Assembly: GCA_033002965.1 (NCBI GenBank)
Contig: JAURVB010003359.1
Coordinates: forward strand, 1-64,000
Reading direction: 5' to 3'
Source of the DNA: Piper betle
Taxonomy: Eukaryota > Streptophyta > Magnoliopsida > Piperales > Piperaceae
DNA: 64,000 nt
Positions within the stretch are counted from its first letter, which is position 1, and every line of letters begins with the position of its first letter. The notes beneath the pieces were generated by a model. That model saw only the letters and a program-made list of their open reading frames with translations. It had not been told where the DNA came from and did not search any database. A program made the position numbers and the translations under genes. Positions 22,401 to 35,321 of the stretch are shown piece by piece.

Positions 22401-23565
22401 ACGACAACTTGGCTTAATTTATTCATCTTTTTATGCATTGAAACACTAAAATTAAGCATATCTAATAAAATATTAATTAACTAAAAAATTAAAGTAAAAT
22501 ATCACTTAATTAATAATGTTTATACCTGAAAAGTATGAAATCATATTAAAAATATGGGTAAATATTATATATTTTAAACACTTAACAGTGTGCAAACTGA
22601 AAAAGAGTTTGTATGGTTTGAAGTAAGCTCCTCGACAGTGGTACAAAAAGTTTAATTCTTTTATGAAAAAGAATGGGTACAAGAAGTCTATTTCTGATCA
22701 CTATGTGTTCATCAAGAGGTTTGTTGATGGTGACTTTATTATTTTATTGCTTTATGTGGATGGCATGTTGATTGTAGGACATGATGGAGCCAAGATTACA
22801 AATTTAAAGAACTTGAATAAATCCTTTGCAATGAAGGATTTAGGACCGACAAAGCAAATCTTGGTACATTCGGCGTGACAGGGGAGCTAGAAAACATTGG
22901 GTGTCACAAAAAAGTACATAGAAAAGGTACTTGAAAAATTCAACATGAAATATGCAAAGCCGGTTAGAGTTCCACTCAGGGGTCGTTTCAAGTTGAAGAA
23001 AAGTGACTTAAGTGAAACAGAGATGAAAGAAATAGTAAAGGTTCCTTATGCTTCTGTGGTTGGTAATTTGATGTATGTTATAGTTTGTACAAGGCCTGAT
23101 ACAACATATGCAGTTGGAATGATTAGCAAACATTTAGCAAATCTAAGCAAAGAATATTAGCAAGCAGTTAAATGGATAATGAGGTACTTGAGAGGTACAT
23201 CCAAAATGTGTTAGTGTTTTGGAAATGATAAACCTTTGTTGGTTAGCTACATAAATGCAGACATGACAGGTGACTTAGAGATAAGAAAGTCAACATTTGG
23301 GTTTGTTATTAATTTTGCTAATGAGGCTGTGTCTTAGTAGTCTAGGTTACAAAAGTGTATTGTGTTATCCACAACTGAAGCAGAATTTATTGCTAATACA
23401 GAAGCTTGCAAGGAAATGCTATGGACGAAGAGATTTTTGGATGAAATTGGTATTAAACAAGAAATATACATGGTACACTATAATAGCCCGAGTGCAATTC
23501 AGCTGAATAAGAATTCAAGTTTTCATTCAAGGAGTAAACACATTGATGTGAGATGTCACTGAATA
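19490..23565 (+). pseudogene. copia pol remnant
   Basis: The protease motif is GDSGASFHA (19503). Pre-integrase is LWYHRLGHMSEKGLETLKKL. The integrase carries TDVCGP, then a frameshift after 20100, RSDNVGEYCS and HNGVAERMNKT (20250-20390), and PKSLWGEAMSTSCYLINSSP. RT reads TKC...[19 protein letters not shown] with stops, is broken at 21476 by an LTR, and resumes at 22588 with KLKKSLYGLK and LLLYVDGMLIVGHD (YVDD has become YVDG). RNase H (TTEAEFIANTEACKEMLW) is at 23365-23560. It is not functional. Confidence 0.86.
21477..22587. mobile_element. Solo LTR inside the copia RT
   Basis: 1,111 bp running TGTTAGAATATTTTC...AAACACTTAACA, with perfect TGTTA/TAACA ends and a perfect 5-bp target duplication GTGTG (21472-21476 and 22588-22592). 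There is no internal domain or second LTR. Solo LTRs arise by recombination between the two LTRs of a full element. The interrupted RT reads on when the insert is set aside. Confidence 0.9.
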
Positions 23566-23746
23566 AGAGATATGTTGGAAAGTAAATCTCTTGAGCTAAC
23601 AAAAATTTATACTGAAAGTAATGTTTCAAACATGATGACTAAAATTGTGTCAAAGGAGAAACATGTTTATTACAAGAATGGAGTAGGCATGGATAGAACT
23701 TGCTATGCCAGGTAGAGGTATATCATGGAGTTGGGAATGTGAGGTT

Positions 23747-24279
23747 TGTTGGGTTGTCCCTCCTTAGTAAATACATGAAATAGAAACCCTATTTTAGGTA
23801 AAAATTAAGATTTTACAAATTTGGTTAGTTAAAAGGAATAAAAATAACGCACTGACGTTTTTTTTCTTTGGTTTTTTGGGATTTTGCTTTTTGGAGAAAA
23901 AAAGGCCAGAGAGGAGAAAGGAAATTTGTGTGGATTGAAGGAAGGTGAATGTTTTGTAGAGATTTGTTTACAATCACAATGGTAACCTTGCGAGGATTTT
24001 AATATGTAATTCTCTATTCATTTCTTTTTGTAGTTAATACCAATTTTATAAAAAATATAGTAAATTTGTATTAAGGAGTTTGCTCTCTTACGAATCTTTT
24101 TTGTATCAAAATTATGATGTATTGAATTTGATTTGTTCATTTACTATGTAGTTTTTTCCTCAAATTTGGAATTTTTCATGTAAAATTAATTTGTCTAATC
24201 TTTTTATTTATTTGATACTTTTCATCCATATGTGTTAAAATATGAGATTTATATTTGGCTTATTTAATTAATCCCAACA
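23747..24279 (+). repeat. 3' LTR of the plus-strand copia
   Basis: 533 bp, TGTTGGGTTGTCCC...TTAATCCCAACA. It is the complete reference for the deleted 5' copy. Confidence 0.87.
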
Positions 24280-24422
24280 CATAGTTGGGTTAATGGGCAC
24301 CCAAACTATAAAATAGTTGAGTGCATTTAAACGGAGGGAAGGTATACAGCTAGTTCAACTTCACACTTTGCTGTCAGACAAAAGGGTCTATATGCAGTAA
24401 TTGAGAGTTTGGGAATGCACGG

Positions 24423-24530
24423 ATAAGTCCATCTGACTTTTGTTAGATCATGATGGTTGAAGCAAATTTCGGTTGAATAAGTCCATCTGACTTTTGTGAG
24501 ATTATGATGGTTGAAGCAAATTTCGGTTGA
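24423..24530. repeat. 54-bp tandem duplication
   Basis: Two head-to-tail units starting ATAAGTCCATCTGACTTTTG and ending CAAATTTCGGTTGA, differing at two positions. Confidence 0.95.
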
Positions 24531-25290
24531 ATATTAAAATATTCTCTACTTTAAGGTTCAGTCTTTTGTGTGCTTTTGCATGCATGACATGTGGATTGCG
24601 TATTATCATGCTAAACTTCAGAGATTGGAGTAAACTTGTAAGCAGGACCCCTAAACACATTTCGATATTTCAGACTTTATATGTGGCATTTTTGTTTTCA
24701 ATTAAATAAACAGTTATAATACCAATAAATCATGAAAATATTCCACTTATATATGAAGTTAAACATCTCTCAGACGTGTTAAGAGGCGTAACTACTGTAC
24801 AAAATCACCTTATCGCTATTAGCAAAGAAAAACATTTTTTCCCATAATATATATATTTTATTTATATGTTATTGATTTTCTTATTAAAGTATTTTCTATA
24901 TATTAGGTATTGAGCAAGCAAAAGAAAGAGGTGTTTTTATGTCTCATTTTAATGTTTTTTTAAGGAAGGAAAATATGCTTAGTTTAATTTTAGTATAACA
25001 GTTACCAAAGAAAAGAGAGAAAGCATAACTTATGCCATTTTTTGTTAGAATCACAATTCTAAATGTACTAAGATGGAAATCTCAATTCCGTACTTAGGAT
25101 TCCGATTCTCCCTTGTGAAAACGCCGAGCTCCCTCCGATCCTCATCAATGGCGGCGCCGTCTACCTTCCATACCCCGGCCAGGTCCGCCACCAACCTGTC
25201 AATTTGCATGCTCAGTCTCGTTGGAAACTCTCAGTTTGATCTGTCTTGTGGATTTTGTTTGCGGGTTTGTGCTGTTGTAGGGGGGTGGAG
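24531..25290. other. AT-rich DNA upstream of the carrier pseudogene
   Basis: No coding frame is supported. The last ~200 bp become GC-richer and probably include the old 5' leader of the carrier gene (GAGCTCCCTCCGATCCTCAT). Confidence 0.45.
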
Positions 25291-28200
25291 ATGGCGTTGC
25301 GGACGAGGGTTGGAGGTCTGCTGCCCCTGTCTGGGTTTTACTATTTCACTACCAGCGGGGCCGCCGTTGCCTCTGGAAATGCTGTCACTCACCCCTTAGG
25401 TTTCTTGCTTGTTCATTTTATCTTGAAAAGCTTAATTCCATGTGTTGATTTCAGGTTTTTGTTGTGTTGCATTTGTTGTGCGTACGAACTAGCTTATGTG
25501 TTGGGTGCCACCATTTACTGTAGAAAATTGATTTTATTGGGCGGTTCAACATGGTAAAGTCTGATGTATGGGTTAAGGGTAGATAAAACTGTCTAACCTG
25601 GCTCTGGTAGCATGTGAAGTGGAAAATATTCTGTTCAAATTGGTATGCTTGTGTTCATGTGTAAGATATGGACAAGAAAAGTTCCACATATCATGTACTG
25701 AAGCTGGAAGTAAAATAAAGGGTACAACAATGATCGGGTTGATGGTAAATATGGTTGAATGTGAGGTGTGCATGATGTAGGGCATCCGGTAGGATTTAAT
25801 ACTTATGAGTTTATGTCATTTTGTTTTTCTAGTGATATTGTGTACGATGGCACACAAGAAGATTTATGCCGTCAACCCCAACCCAGGGTAAGGTCAAAGG
25901 AGAAGAATAAGAATAAGAAGAAGATGTATTTTTCTTGTTCTAGGGATGTATTTGTAATTTTCTTGGTTTGTTCTTGGAGTATTTTGAGGACTTATTTTAT
26001 TAGGGTTCGTTAATAATTGCCAATAAATAAATGGCTATCTCGTTGTGCATAGGCAAGACTTTGATATATTGATTATGGTTGTCTGCCCTTTCCCTATTTT
26101 AGTTTAGATCTTTTATATCTTTACAATTTAGTTCTTTAATTTTCTTAAGGTAGATGTCAATTAAGATAATCTCCTATTGTATTTAAGCATCAATTGGTGG
26201 AAATTTGACAAAGAACACGGTGGTGATGGAGATGAGGCTGCGGATTAGCAATGGCTGCATGGATCTTATAGCAATGATGAGAAAGGCAGCAACATTTTTG
26301 GGGGTTGATGGAGAAGTGGGCAAAGGCTGTGGGAGAAACTGGGTTGAAGTGGTGGTTGGCAATGGTGGCCTTTTTTTTCCACGATCCAACTGGCACCAAA
26401 AGTTTGGAGCCAGCCATTGGCAGATGGATGACAATGGCATCTGCAGGAATTGATGCTGAAATGCAAAAGGGGTGATTTAAATGAACCGCTACTCCTTCTA
26501 CCGGATACCCAAAGGATGTTGGAGATATAAACCCTAAATTGGGATCCATGTGATTACAAATGACAAAATCTTTTATTGCCGGATGCCCTTCTTGACTCTA
26601 ACCTTCCTCCGTTATCTGGCCTTGGGACCGGCAATACATAAGCATTAACGAAGTTAAATGGAGAAATGGCACACGACAGATCGCTTCATATTTATAAGCG
26701 AACAAAAGAATAATCACTTATTTCTCAAAGTATCTTAACAATGGAATATAAAATTACATACTAATCCCTAACATAATAAAATGTATATAAAAAAATCCTA
26801 AATAAGAAATTCCACTAAATGCCCCGCACCAGTGCATATTGATACTTGACAGTGTGTGAAGATCGTAATATTCGGGATCATCAATATTGTCACTTGTAAC
26901 TTCTTTCATTTATTGTTGATTATGTTGGAAATGGACTCCGTAAATAATCAAAAAAGCTATATTCTGTCTTTAGTGTAGATGTGTTGTTGATGATAAGTAT
27001 TCTTGGAAAGTACAAAAACAAGGTGATTACGGGAACCACTTTCGTTTACTGTTTACTCCAAAGGCTCAGGCTGTAGGTTTATGCTAAATGTGCTTATTTC
27101 TTTTATTTACTAGATTTTGGGACTAGAGGTCTCAATGATTCAATATGGAAATATTACTGAGAAAAGTCTTGTCATAGGCATATATGAAATTGCTAAGGCA
27201 CCAAAAACAACTTTTTTTCCCCCATCTGCATTGTTTGTTGTTGTCAGTAATAATATCGAAAGGTATACAGTAGTTTTTTGCACTTCCCTTCAAAATCAAT
27301 GTGTACAAGGATATGATGAAATGTGACACACTTAAGGAAATAACAATGTCCAAGGTATGTAATTAATCACGATCATGCAATAGATCGTTTTTAAGAAGTA
27401 CAACCAATATACAACAGACCTGCCATTCCTTGTGAGTGCAATGGACACATAAAATATCTCGTCTGTGAAAACTCGAACAAAATCAAGAAGGGAAGTGGAG
27501 GAATTGACCTGTCAAAAGACAACATTTTATTGAATCATGAAGGCATTTATAGAGCAAAGCTTATGAGTGAACATGGTTATAAAGGTTTCGACCATTTATG
27601 ATTGAGTTTAGTGGTTGAAAACATCATTATTAGATGTGTGTAAGGTCTGTTGTGGACTTCTCTTTGAAATATTGTAATTGCACCTAAAATGTGTTTTTTT
27701 GTTTTTTTAATCTGGAAATTTCTTGTCTGTCTGTATCATGTGCTTCTTCATCCTTTTTCTGCATTTTCTGTTTATTTGTGTAATTGATCCTGTTCAAAAG
27801 GTTTGATATTTCTTCTTCCCCACTATCTTGTGTTCTATGCAGAGGTGTATTCCATTTTAACATTTAAACTGCAGATGTTCTTAAAGTTAGGCTTCAGATG
27901 TAGCTGGTTGATCAAAGAGGTCCCTTAATTGGACTGGTATGATATTCTTTTTTTTTTTGCTATCATTTCTTGTCATTGAAAAATTTTCCGTTCATAACTA
28001 AAGTTATTTTTTTTCTTATATATATTCCACAGGGAAAACTATTTACAGAAATGGTGAAAACTGAAGGCCCTGGGTCACTTTACCTGGGATTGGCACCTTC
28101 TCTTACCAAAGCAGTTACATATGGTGGTCTTCGCTTGGGTTTGTTTGAACCTTCAATGTTTGCGAGATGATGTTGGGATCAACCAACATATTTACAAAAT

Positions 28201-29805
28201 TTGCATCTGGAGCCTTTTCTGGCGTTGTCGCTACTCTAATTGCTAATCCAACAGAAGTTTTGAAGGTGAGCAGATTTTCTAGGCATTATGTTTAAAGTTC
28301 CTATTGACCTAGAACTTATCATACTGAGCACAATGATGTGGAGCCAATGGCCGAGCATAAGATGACTGATTGCTTATATAATAGTTCACCCTATAATTGT
28401 CTCTTACAAAAAAGATTGGGAAAGCAATAACCTTGTTCTTTTCTTTTCTATTTGACAAGATAACTTTTGACAAAATTAATCAAGGAGCAACTATCAATTG
28501 ATCCGCAAATGTTTTTTTTTGTTTTACTGAATTATAAGTTATAATTCCTAGGGAAGCAAACAGTTTATAAATGAAAGTTAACTGATCGAATATGCTATTC
28601 GTTCACATCAATTGGGACATATTCACTTCATCTGTAGAAAACACACCCCTTGTAGTCGTAGAGGGGAAAATGGGAGTATTGAAAAAATATTCAAATTGAA
28701 AGCACGATCCATATCCCTGATGCCATTCCCCTGGAAGGCTGCAATAGTGATGATATTTGTGTGCAATTACATTGTCATTATTTAGTGATTTGAGCTATTT
28801 ATTTTAACATATTTTCTATCAGATATGCATAATCCCCTTAAGATTTTAACCACCTTCTTGTAAAAGATTGTCTATTAACAATTCTTCTGTGATTCCTGTG
28901 AACAACAACGTGCTGTTTTACTATGAGTAATCTTTTTGCGCTTCTGTTGCCTTTAGGTTCGGTTACAGATGAATACCAACTCGAAGAGTGGGACACTGAG
29001 AGAGCTCCACAGTATTGTCCATGATGAAGGAATATGAGCAGTATCGAAGGGTGCAGGCCCTGCAATGACTAGAGCTGCAAATTTGGCTGCAGTCGAGGTT
29101 GCTACCTACGATGAATCCAAACAGGTGGGATCTACTCCAAGATAGCAATTACATGTTTTTGTTTGTAGGTGTGATGTTTTTTTCCGTATAAAATATTGTC
29201 GTCTTGTTTAGGCTTTGATAAAGTGGATACCGCTTGAAGACGGCTTATGCTTACATTTCATGTTATGTGAAAATCCTGGTACTTATTTTAATGTTGACAG
29301 ACTTTGTCTGTAGAAGGCTTATATTAAATATTCTCGTTGTGCAACATTGTGCATGTGACCAATTTGTGTTGCTATTATGAAAGAGTTTCACACTTTTTCA
29401 GCTCAAGTGCAATTGCAGGAACTGTAAGTACCTTATGACTACACCAATGGACATGGTCAAGACTCGTTTGATGTTGCAACTTGGATCTGGAGGTGGTGGG
29501 ATGTATAAGAATGCGTTTCACTGAGCTTATAAGGTTTGTGTGTGCTATATCACATGAGAGGATAGTGCTTATAACTTATAAACTGTAAAATTGATCTGCA
29601 AATTTATGTTTGTTAGTGTGATCAATAACCTGATTATTCAAGAATGATTTGTATATTTATTATGTCCAAATTTTGGCTTGTTCATACCTTTTAATGCCTT
29701 GTTATTTACTTGATGTAGCAAATTTGATTTTCTGTTTTCTTTTTGTCATCTACTTTTAGGTTGTATGCACGGATGGGGTCACTTGCACTTTTCAAAGGGT
29801 TTTTT
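25291..29805 (+). pseudogene. Mitochondrial carrier (SLC25 family) pseudogene with introns
   Basis: Exons (GT/AG edges unless marked ~): 25291-25399, 27875-27936, 28033-28265, 28957-29124, ~29212-29268, 29402-29533, 29760-~29803. All three carrier signature motifs remain: THPLDVLKVRLQM, ANPTEVLKVRLQMN and TTPMDMVKTRLMLQ. Segments such as GPGSLYLGLAPSLTKAV match the plant dicarboxylate/UCP-like carriers of the inner mitochondrial membrane. Lesions: TAG in exon 2 after VRLQM, a frameshift at about 28165 (FAR then stop), TGA in exon 4 (HDEGI*A), a 1-bp shift at about 29444, and TGA at 29522. The last transmembrane part fades out after 29803. Retained introns show decay of a duplicated or ancestral gene, not a retrocopy. 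Confidence 0.88.
26497..26645. repeat. Dispersed repeat, copy A
   Basis: About 150 bp (ACCCAAAGGATGTTGG...TAAACCCTAAATTGGGATCC...GCCGGATGCCCTTCTTG...CTTGGGACCGGCAATAC) similar to 41156-41316, with a shorter match near 38050. It lies in intron 1 of the carrier pseudogene. The family is unknown. Confidence 0.7.
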
Positions 29806-30639
29806 TTTTCCCCTTTTTGTGTAGTTTACGTAGAAGCAATATATTTAGAATTTCATAATCTTTGCCAACATATAATTACGTAGGATTGTTGACAATGATT
29901 TTCACAAAATTTTTCATACGCTAGTTCATTTGTTGTATTTGCACCATTCATTAATTTTCTGTGACTTATAAATATGTTTGTTCCACATACAACCATTACA
30001 TTTATTGTTTGCGAGAAACTGAGAAAACTTGCTGGAATGGAGGCTATATGAAAGCGGAAAAAGAACATGTTTTTAGCTTTGTGGGTGTCTGGAGTTGCTC
30101 ATATTATAAATTATGTCAAAGAATGACTCCAGTAGAAATTAAATCAGGGAATAGCCTCATTCTTTTATGCATATTGTACCATCTTTTACACATTGTACAA
30201 GAAGGCTACAAGCATCTAGTGCCATTGTTCAATCACTGAATATTTGATATAGACATTGTTTTCTAGAAGGAAACCGTCGTCCACTGGTACAAGTTTGGTG
30301 GACTATCGGCAACCAACCAATCAATAGACATTACAATGTACCAAAGAGCACGTGTTTTACTTTCTAGAATAGTTTGAATCTTGCAATTGTTAAGCACTAT
30401 GATGCCAAATCAGTGTAAGCTTCTTCTTTCTGTAATTTCATGAATCAATAATGCTCATCCACAAGATAATTAGCAGGTGGAAGAAGTAAAAAGTATGCAT
30501 AAAAAGTCTGCACAAAGCTTCCAAAACCTTCAGGAAGGAGGCTTAGAAAAGGTAATGTTTGTAAGCCATTCATATAAAAGTGAGTTGTTGGAAGCAACCT
30601 CTCCTACATTTCTCGTATATTGTGTGAATTGATGTTTAC
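29806..30639. other. AT-rich DNA, no gene seen
   Basis: Short chance ORFs on both strands, none with recognisable motifs. It may include the decayed end of the carrier gene. Confidence 0.4.
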
Positions 30640-30649
30640 TTGTTTAATT

Positions 30650-31210
30650 TGCAGATTTTGCTCTTTCTGCATTTGGAAACTTATATCAAACTAATGAAGA
30701 GACCATTTATGGGTCAAGCTCTGATGGTGATGGAACAACGCCTTTTGCCTTATTCTACTCTACAATACAACACTTTGCCCACCTCAACTAAACAAGCATG
30801 GAGTTTGTGGCCTGTCCAACATTGGAGACGTGCTAACTGTGTGTGAATATTCAAGAATGCGAATAAAGAAGTGTCATGTTGGATACCGCAATGGGCTCAT
30901 TTGGGTTTCCTTTTAGAAGAGAAAAGACATGGAAGATAGACTCGTTCCTACCCTTTTTTGCCAACGATAAATTGGTGAGATTAAGTGGTTGCACTTTGCA
31001 CGTTGCATTTCTATGCCCTTATCAGAAAATCCGGTCGGCCCAGGTCATCTTCTCCGGCGTGTCCATCACCCTGTGCTTTTTCTTACTTTTGGAAACTCCT
31101 TACACTTTGAAGATTTTAAGGAGGACGCTTATGGAACACTTCTTCGCATGGTCTTGGTTTCATGGAATTTTGGTAGTGCATTTGGATCCGATCTTATCCT
31201 AATTTCCTAA
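30650..31210 (+). pseudogene. Unrecognised decayed coding stretch
   Basis: After an acceptor-like TTTGCAG (about 30654) a frame reads DFALSAFGNLYQTNEETIYG and then PFAFYSTIQHFAHLN before TAA. Further on, shifted frames give GSFGFPFRREKTWKIDSFLP and LTFGNSLHFEDFKEDAYGTL. The readings look protein-like across several frames, as in an eroded exon, but I cannot name the family. Confidence 0.3.
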
Positions 31211-33190
31211 ATCAACATTGTAGCTGGTGGCATCATTTCGAGTGGTATGTTTTCCACTGAATTTCGGGGTAGTTTTGCTCAGTTTAAACTCGGGGTAGTA
31301 TGAAATTTAATTTTAAGAACATGGTATATCAATTTATCATAATCTTGCAAGTTACATATTAATTATTAAATAAAATATACTCTTATCTTGTAATTTTTTT
31401 TCTCCTTGAAAATTGTTAAAATGTGTTTACTTTTTTTATTTTAGTTAATATATTTAAGGAAAGGACTCTAAATCTTCTAGACAATACATGTGAAGGAGAC
31501 AAGCCAAGCTTGTTTAAGCTAAATTAAAGTCAAAATTTCGAAACGAGATTTTATATAATGGACCAAATCAAACACAACTGAGTTATGGTTACAACCTTAA
31601 GCTACTTTGTGAATTTTTTAAATTAAGGGAAAATTTATATGAGCTACGCATTTAATTTGAACTATTTTTAGTGGGTTTCATAAAATAATATATATATATA
31701 TATATATAAAATATGGTACTTAGGTTAATAAAATTTTATCTTTTTTTACATTATTATGACTTATTTTTAAATTTTTAAAAAATGCACAAGTTTATAGATA
31801 TTTTTAAAATTATTTTTGTTACAATTAATTTGATAATTAAAATAAAAGAGTTAGAAATAATAGATTGTATTGAAATTTTATAATTATGTTTATTATTTAT
31901 TATTTATTTATCTATGTAAATTTCTAAAATGTGAGACTCGTTAAATTGCTCAAAGTGACAAGTATAGCTCATGTATATAGAGCTCTTAAATTATTTAAGA
32001 ATATGATTTTGTAAATTTATTGAGTTTTAATTAAAATCAAACTATACAAGGTGTAGCTCATGTATATAGGGTTCTTAAATTATTTAACAAATATGCTTTT
32101 GTAAATTTATTGAGTTTTAATTAACCCTACGCTACGTTGCAAACCCTTTTGAATTAATTGAATTAATATATTCTATGCCCTTTAAATTGGTCATCGTGTT
32201 TGCTTTTGTAAACATTTTATTAAGTGAGCCAAATTATGTAATAAAAATTTCCTCCATAAGAGGAGATTTTGGCTGCAAGGAAACCCTTTTTAATTAATCG
32301 ATTATAGTATTGTAGACCACTTTAAATCAATCATTAAATTATTTGCTAATTATGTAGACGTTTTATTAAGCCAGTCAAATCAAATTTCACTAGGCAAAGC
32401 CCTTTGAAATATATTAATAATATATATTAATAACATATAAAATTTTAAAAGATATGACTAATTATTTTTTTAATTATAAATAGTGAATATTTATTAAAAT
32501 TAAATGAAAAATGTCTATTTTTAGAATACAATGGTTTAATAGAAAAATTAAAAATAACTTTATTTTTATGTTGAAAATAAGTAAATTAATTTTAATTAAG
32601 CGGGTATTAATGAGTAAAAAATATTGAATAAAATGTTGATACTTTAAATAAAAAATCTTGTATTATGTGTGTATTATTAAGTAAAGAACTTTAGTTCAAA
32701 TAATATAATTATAAATATATCAATAAATTTTAATAATTTTCTTAAAATTCCTTACTCCGGTAGAATTACATTTCAAAGTTTTCTAAATGATAAATAAATA
32801 ATAAATTTAAGTAAGTTTAATTGGTTCATGGAGTAATTGTGGGTAGCAATAGGGGTGGATTCAGGTTGGATATGAATCGGATATATCTATATCTATATCC
32901 AAAATTTCGAACCCTAATCCGACTAGAATTTGAAGATTATATCTATTTCATTTATCATATTTGTATCTAATCTAATTCGCAAAACAATTATACTGGTTAA
33001 AATAATATTAATAATATAAATTTTAATATAAAAATATAGAAAATTAATAATTTATATTATGTTAAATATTTTAAAATATAATTTTACAAAATATCTCCTA
33101 TTCAAATATATTATTATATATCTAAAAGTCTAAACCCAAATTAAATCCAATACAGTTTTGATTCAGATAAAAACACCTCAAATTTAGGTC
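31211..33190. other. Very AT-rich intergenic DNA
   Basis: No gene. It contains a (TA)n tract near 31690-31707 and a spaced direct repeat: TAGCTCATGTATATAG...TTGAGTTTTAATTAA at 31965-32034 and again at 32054-32124. Confidence 0.6.
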
Positions 33191-35321
33191 GGGTTCACAT
33201 ATATGGGATAACAACCACATCCCAAGTAAGGCGGGAATAAGAGTATACCCTTCTGTCACGGCAGAGAGACCGGACCGGTGTCGAATGGTGAATCTGCTTG
33301 GGTGTCAATTTTTTTAATTTCACAATCTGCCGGATGTTTATAATTTTTGTCTTGTTTATTGGGCCTTCCCATCCCATTCATTGCTGGTGGCTACGATGCC
33401 ACTGAGTCAAAGGGAAAAATCAACAATGGCAGCTCTATTATACTTTCCATTCTTCCCCGAGTGGTGAAAACTGCCAAAGCAGGAAATGTTAGGAATGGAT
33501 GGACTTCTCATTCATTTTTTATGCAGTCAGTCTCTTATAAAAGGCTTGTTAAGAGTCAAGCACCGAGTCTAAGATCAAAACACACACACACACACACTAA
33601 GCATAGTTTTGATGTTGTTTCGACAATGTTTCCGAGTAATACCAACTCTCACGAAACACACGGAAAACAATCAACATCCAACCTAAAGAGAGAGAGATAG
33701 ATTTGTCACATACCATTCATTTCAATCCACGCGGTGAATTAAGAGCTTCCGAAATTCTTGATGGCAAAGGCCATGGAAGGGGAAGGGGAGGCCATGACCA
33801 AGTCGGAGATGGGCAACCTCAATTCTTGTTTTCTGCCCTTTGGCTGTGCTAACAACATTACCATATATTTTTTACTTTTGCGAATTGTGGTTACTTAAAT
33901 TGAATTGTGCAAAAATTAATAATAATAATTATTATTATTATTATAATAATAATAATTATTATTATTATTATTATTGTAACTTGTTGATTTGTTTTTTGAA
34001 TCATGTAGAATATTATAAGCAACCTAAAATAATATATTGTTACAAAAATAGGATGCCTGATGGTGATCATAGTTAACCAGGTTTAATAAATTATGCACTT
34101 ACTTATAAATAATCGGACGAATGAAATTTAAAATAATTTGGCTCAGGCAGCTCAAGCTAATAATGCAATTCTTTAATACTTATGGAGTACACTAACAACA
34201 ATTTCAATAAGGTAAATCAAGGCTCCCCATCAAACAAACAGCCCCTAATAGTAAGGCAACTTTTTTTATTTTATCTACAATCTACACGACATTAGTAAAA
34301 TAATTCTTTAGAAATAAATGAATTATGAATTTATTACCCTCTTTTCACATTAAAAGACCATGTATCTTTCTCAAAAATAAAATAACCTTCCACTTACACA
34401 ACCAACACTCCCATTTTTGTCAATTGATTTAAAAAATCATTAATTTTTCGTATTTGACTAAACAAATTCTATATTTTCATAAAAATGTTTAACTTCTAAG
34501 ACCAGCATTCCATAAATTTAGTTATTTTATACTACTAAGTTAGCATTAAATTATATACATCAAAAATTTAAATTCGATCACGAGTACTTTACAATAGGGA
34601 ATTTGGTTAGATTATTTTGTGTTTATTTATAGTCAAAATATAAAATAGTAATAATAATAATAAATAAATAAAAAGTGTTTAATAAAACTTTGACAAAACA
34701 TAAAGTGGAAGGTTGTTTCTATAAAATTTCACAAAACGTAAGAAAAAACAACTCTAGCCCTATCCGTTTTTATTCTAATATTCGTCCCTCTCCCTTGGGT
34801 CAAATATAATAAAATAAAAAATGTGATAGAATTATTTAAAAATTTTATTTTATAAAAAAACTCCAATTTTCAACAGAAAGCATTGGTTAAAAAATATCAG
34901 TGCAGAAAACGCAAAGCATCTCTGCCCACCTTCAACGAAGGGCTGCTACTCTACTATGCGTTGAACCGTTGAACAGCTCCCACTGTTTTCCGCCATTTCT
35001 TCAATCCTTCTAGAAATCCCAACACCCGCCGTCGAGCTTCCCCTTCCACCTTTTTTTTACTTTTATCAACATCACATTCATATGTCACAAACCAAAATCA
35101 CCACACCCATATCTTATGACATATATATATATATATATAAAGTTCGTCTACGTTGGTTGGAAATGTTTGCATGGTCATGGTAAAACATATGCCACACGTT
35201 GATCAGATGCATATATATTGAACGTGTTGGGATTAAGATCATACCTACGCACTAGATTCAGACTCCGGGTTTTGATTGGGATTTAGATTCGGACGCTTAG
35301 ATTTCGTACCGGAATCTGTTT
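33191..35321. other. AT-rich intergenic DNA with microsatellites
   Basis: Open frames here (for example 33347-33700) lack recognisable motifs. Holds a short CA repeat (about 33581-33597) and a TTA/AAT tract (about 33917-33975). A TATATATATATATAAAG tract at about 35128 and the sequence up to 35321 may be promoter of the next gene. Confidence 0.5.

Larger units (their letters stand above)
18283..24279 (+). mobile_element. Decayed Ty1/copia retrotransposon with solo-LTR insertion
   Basis: Parts in order: 5' LTR remnant (18283-18520), primer site TGGTATCATAGTC (from 18523, Met-tRNA type), gag with many stops, protease, integrase, reverse transcriptase split at 21476 by a foreign LTR, RNase H, and 3' LTR (23747-24279). 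The domain order is Ty1/copia. Dozens of stops and shifts make it an old dead copy. It lies just upstream of the peroxidase pseudogene, about 145 bp from its start codon, so it may have cut off that gene's promoter. The sequence ATAGTTGGGTTA occurs just outside both ends (about 18270 and 24282), but not directly adjacent on the left. Confidence 0.92.

Noticed and set aside
26190..26549. 119-residue minus-strand frame (PVEGVAVHLNHPF...)
   Set aside because: Lies in a dispersed repeat within an intron, and no start context or family was recognised.
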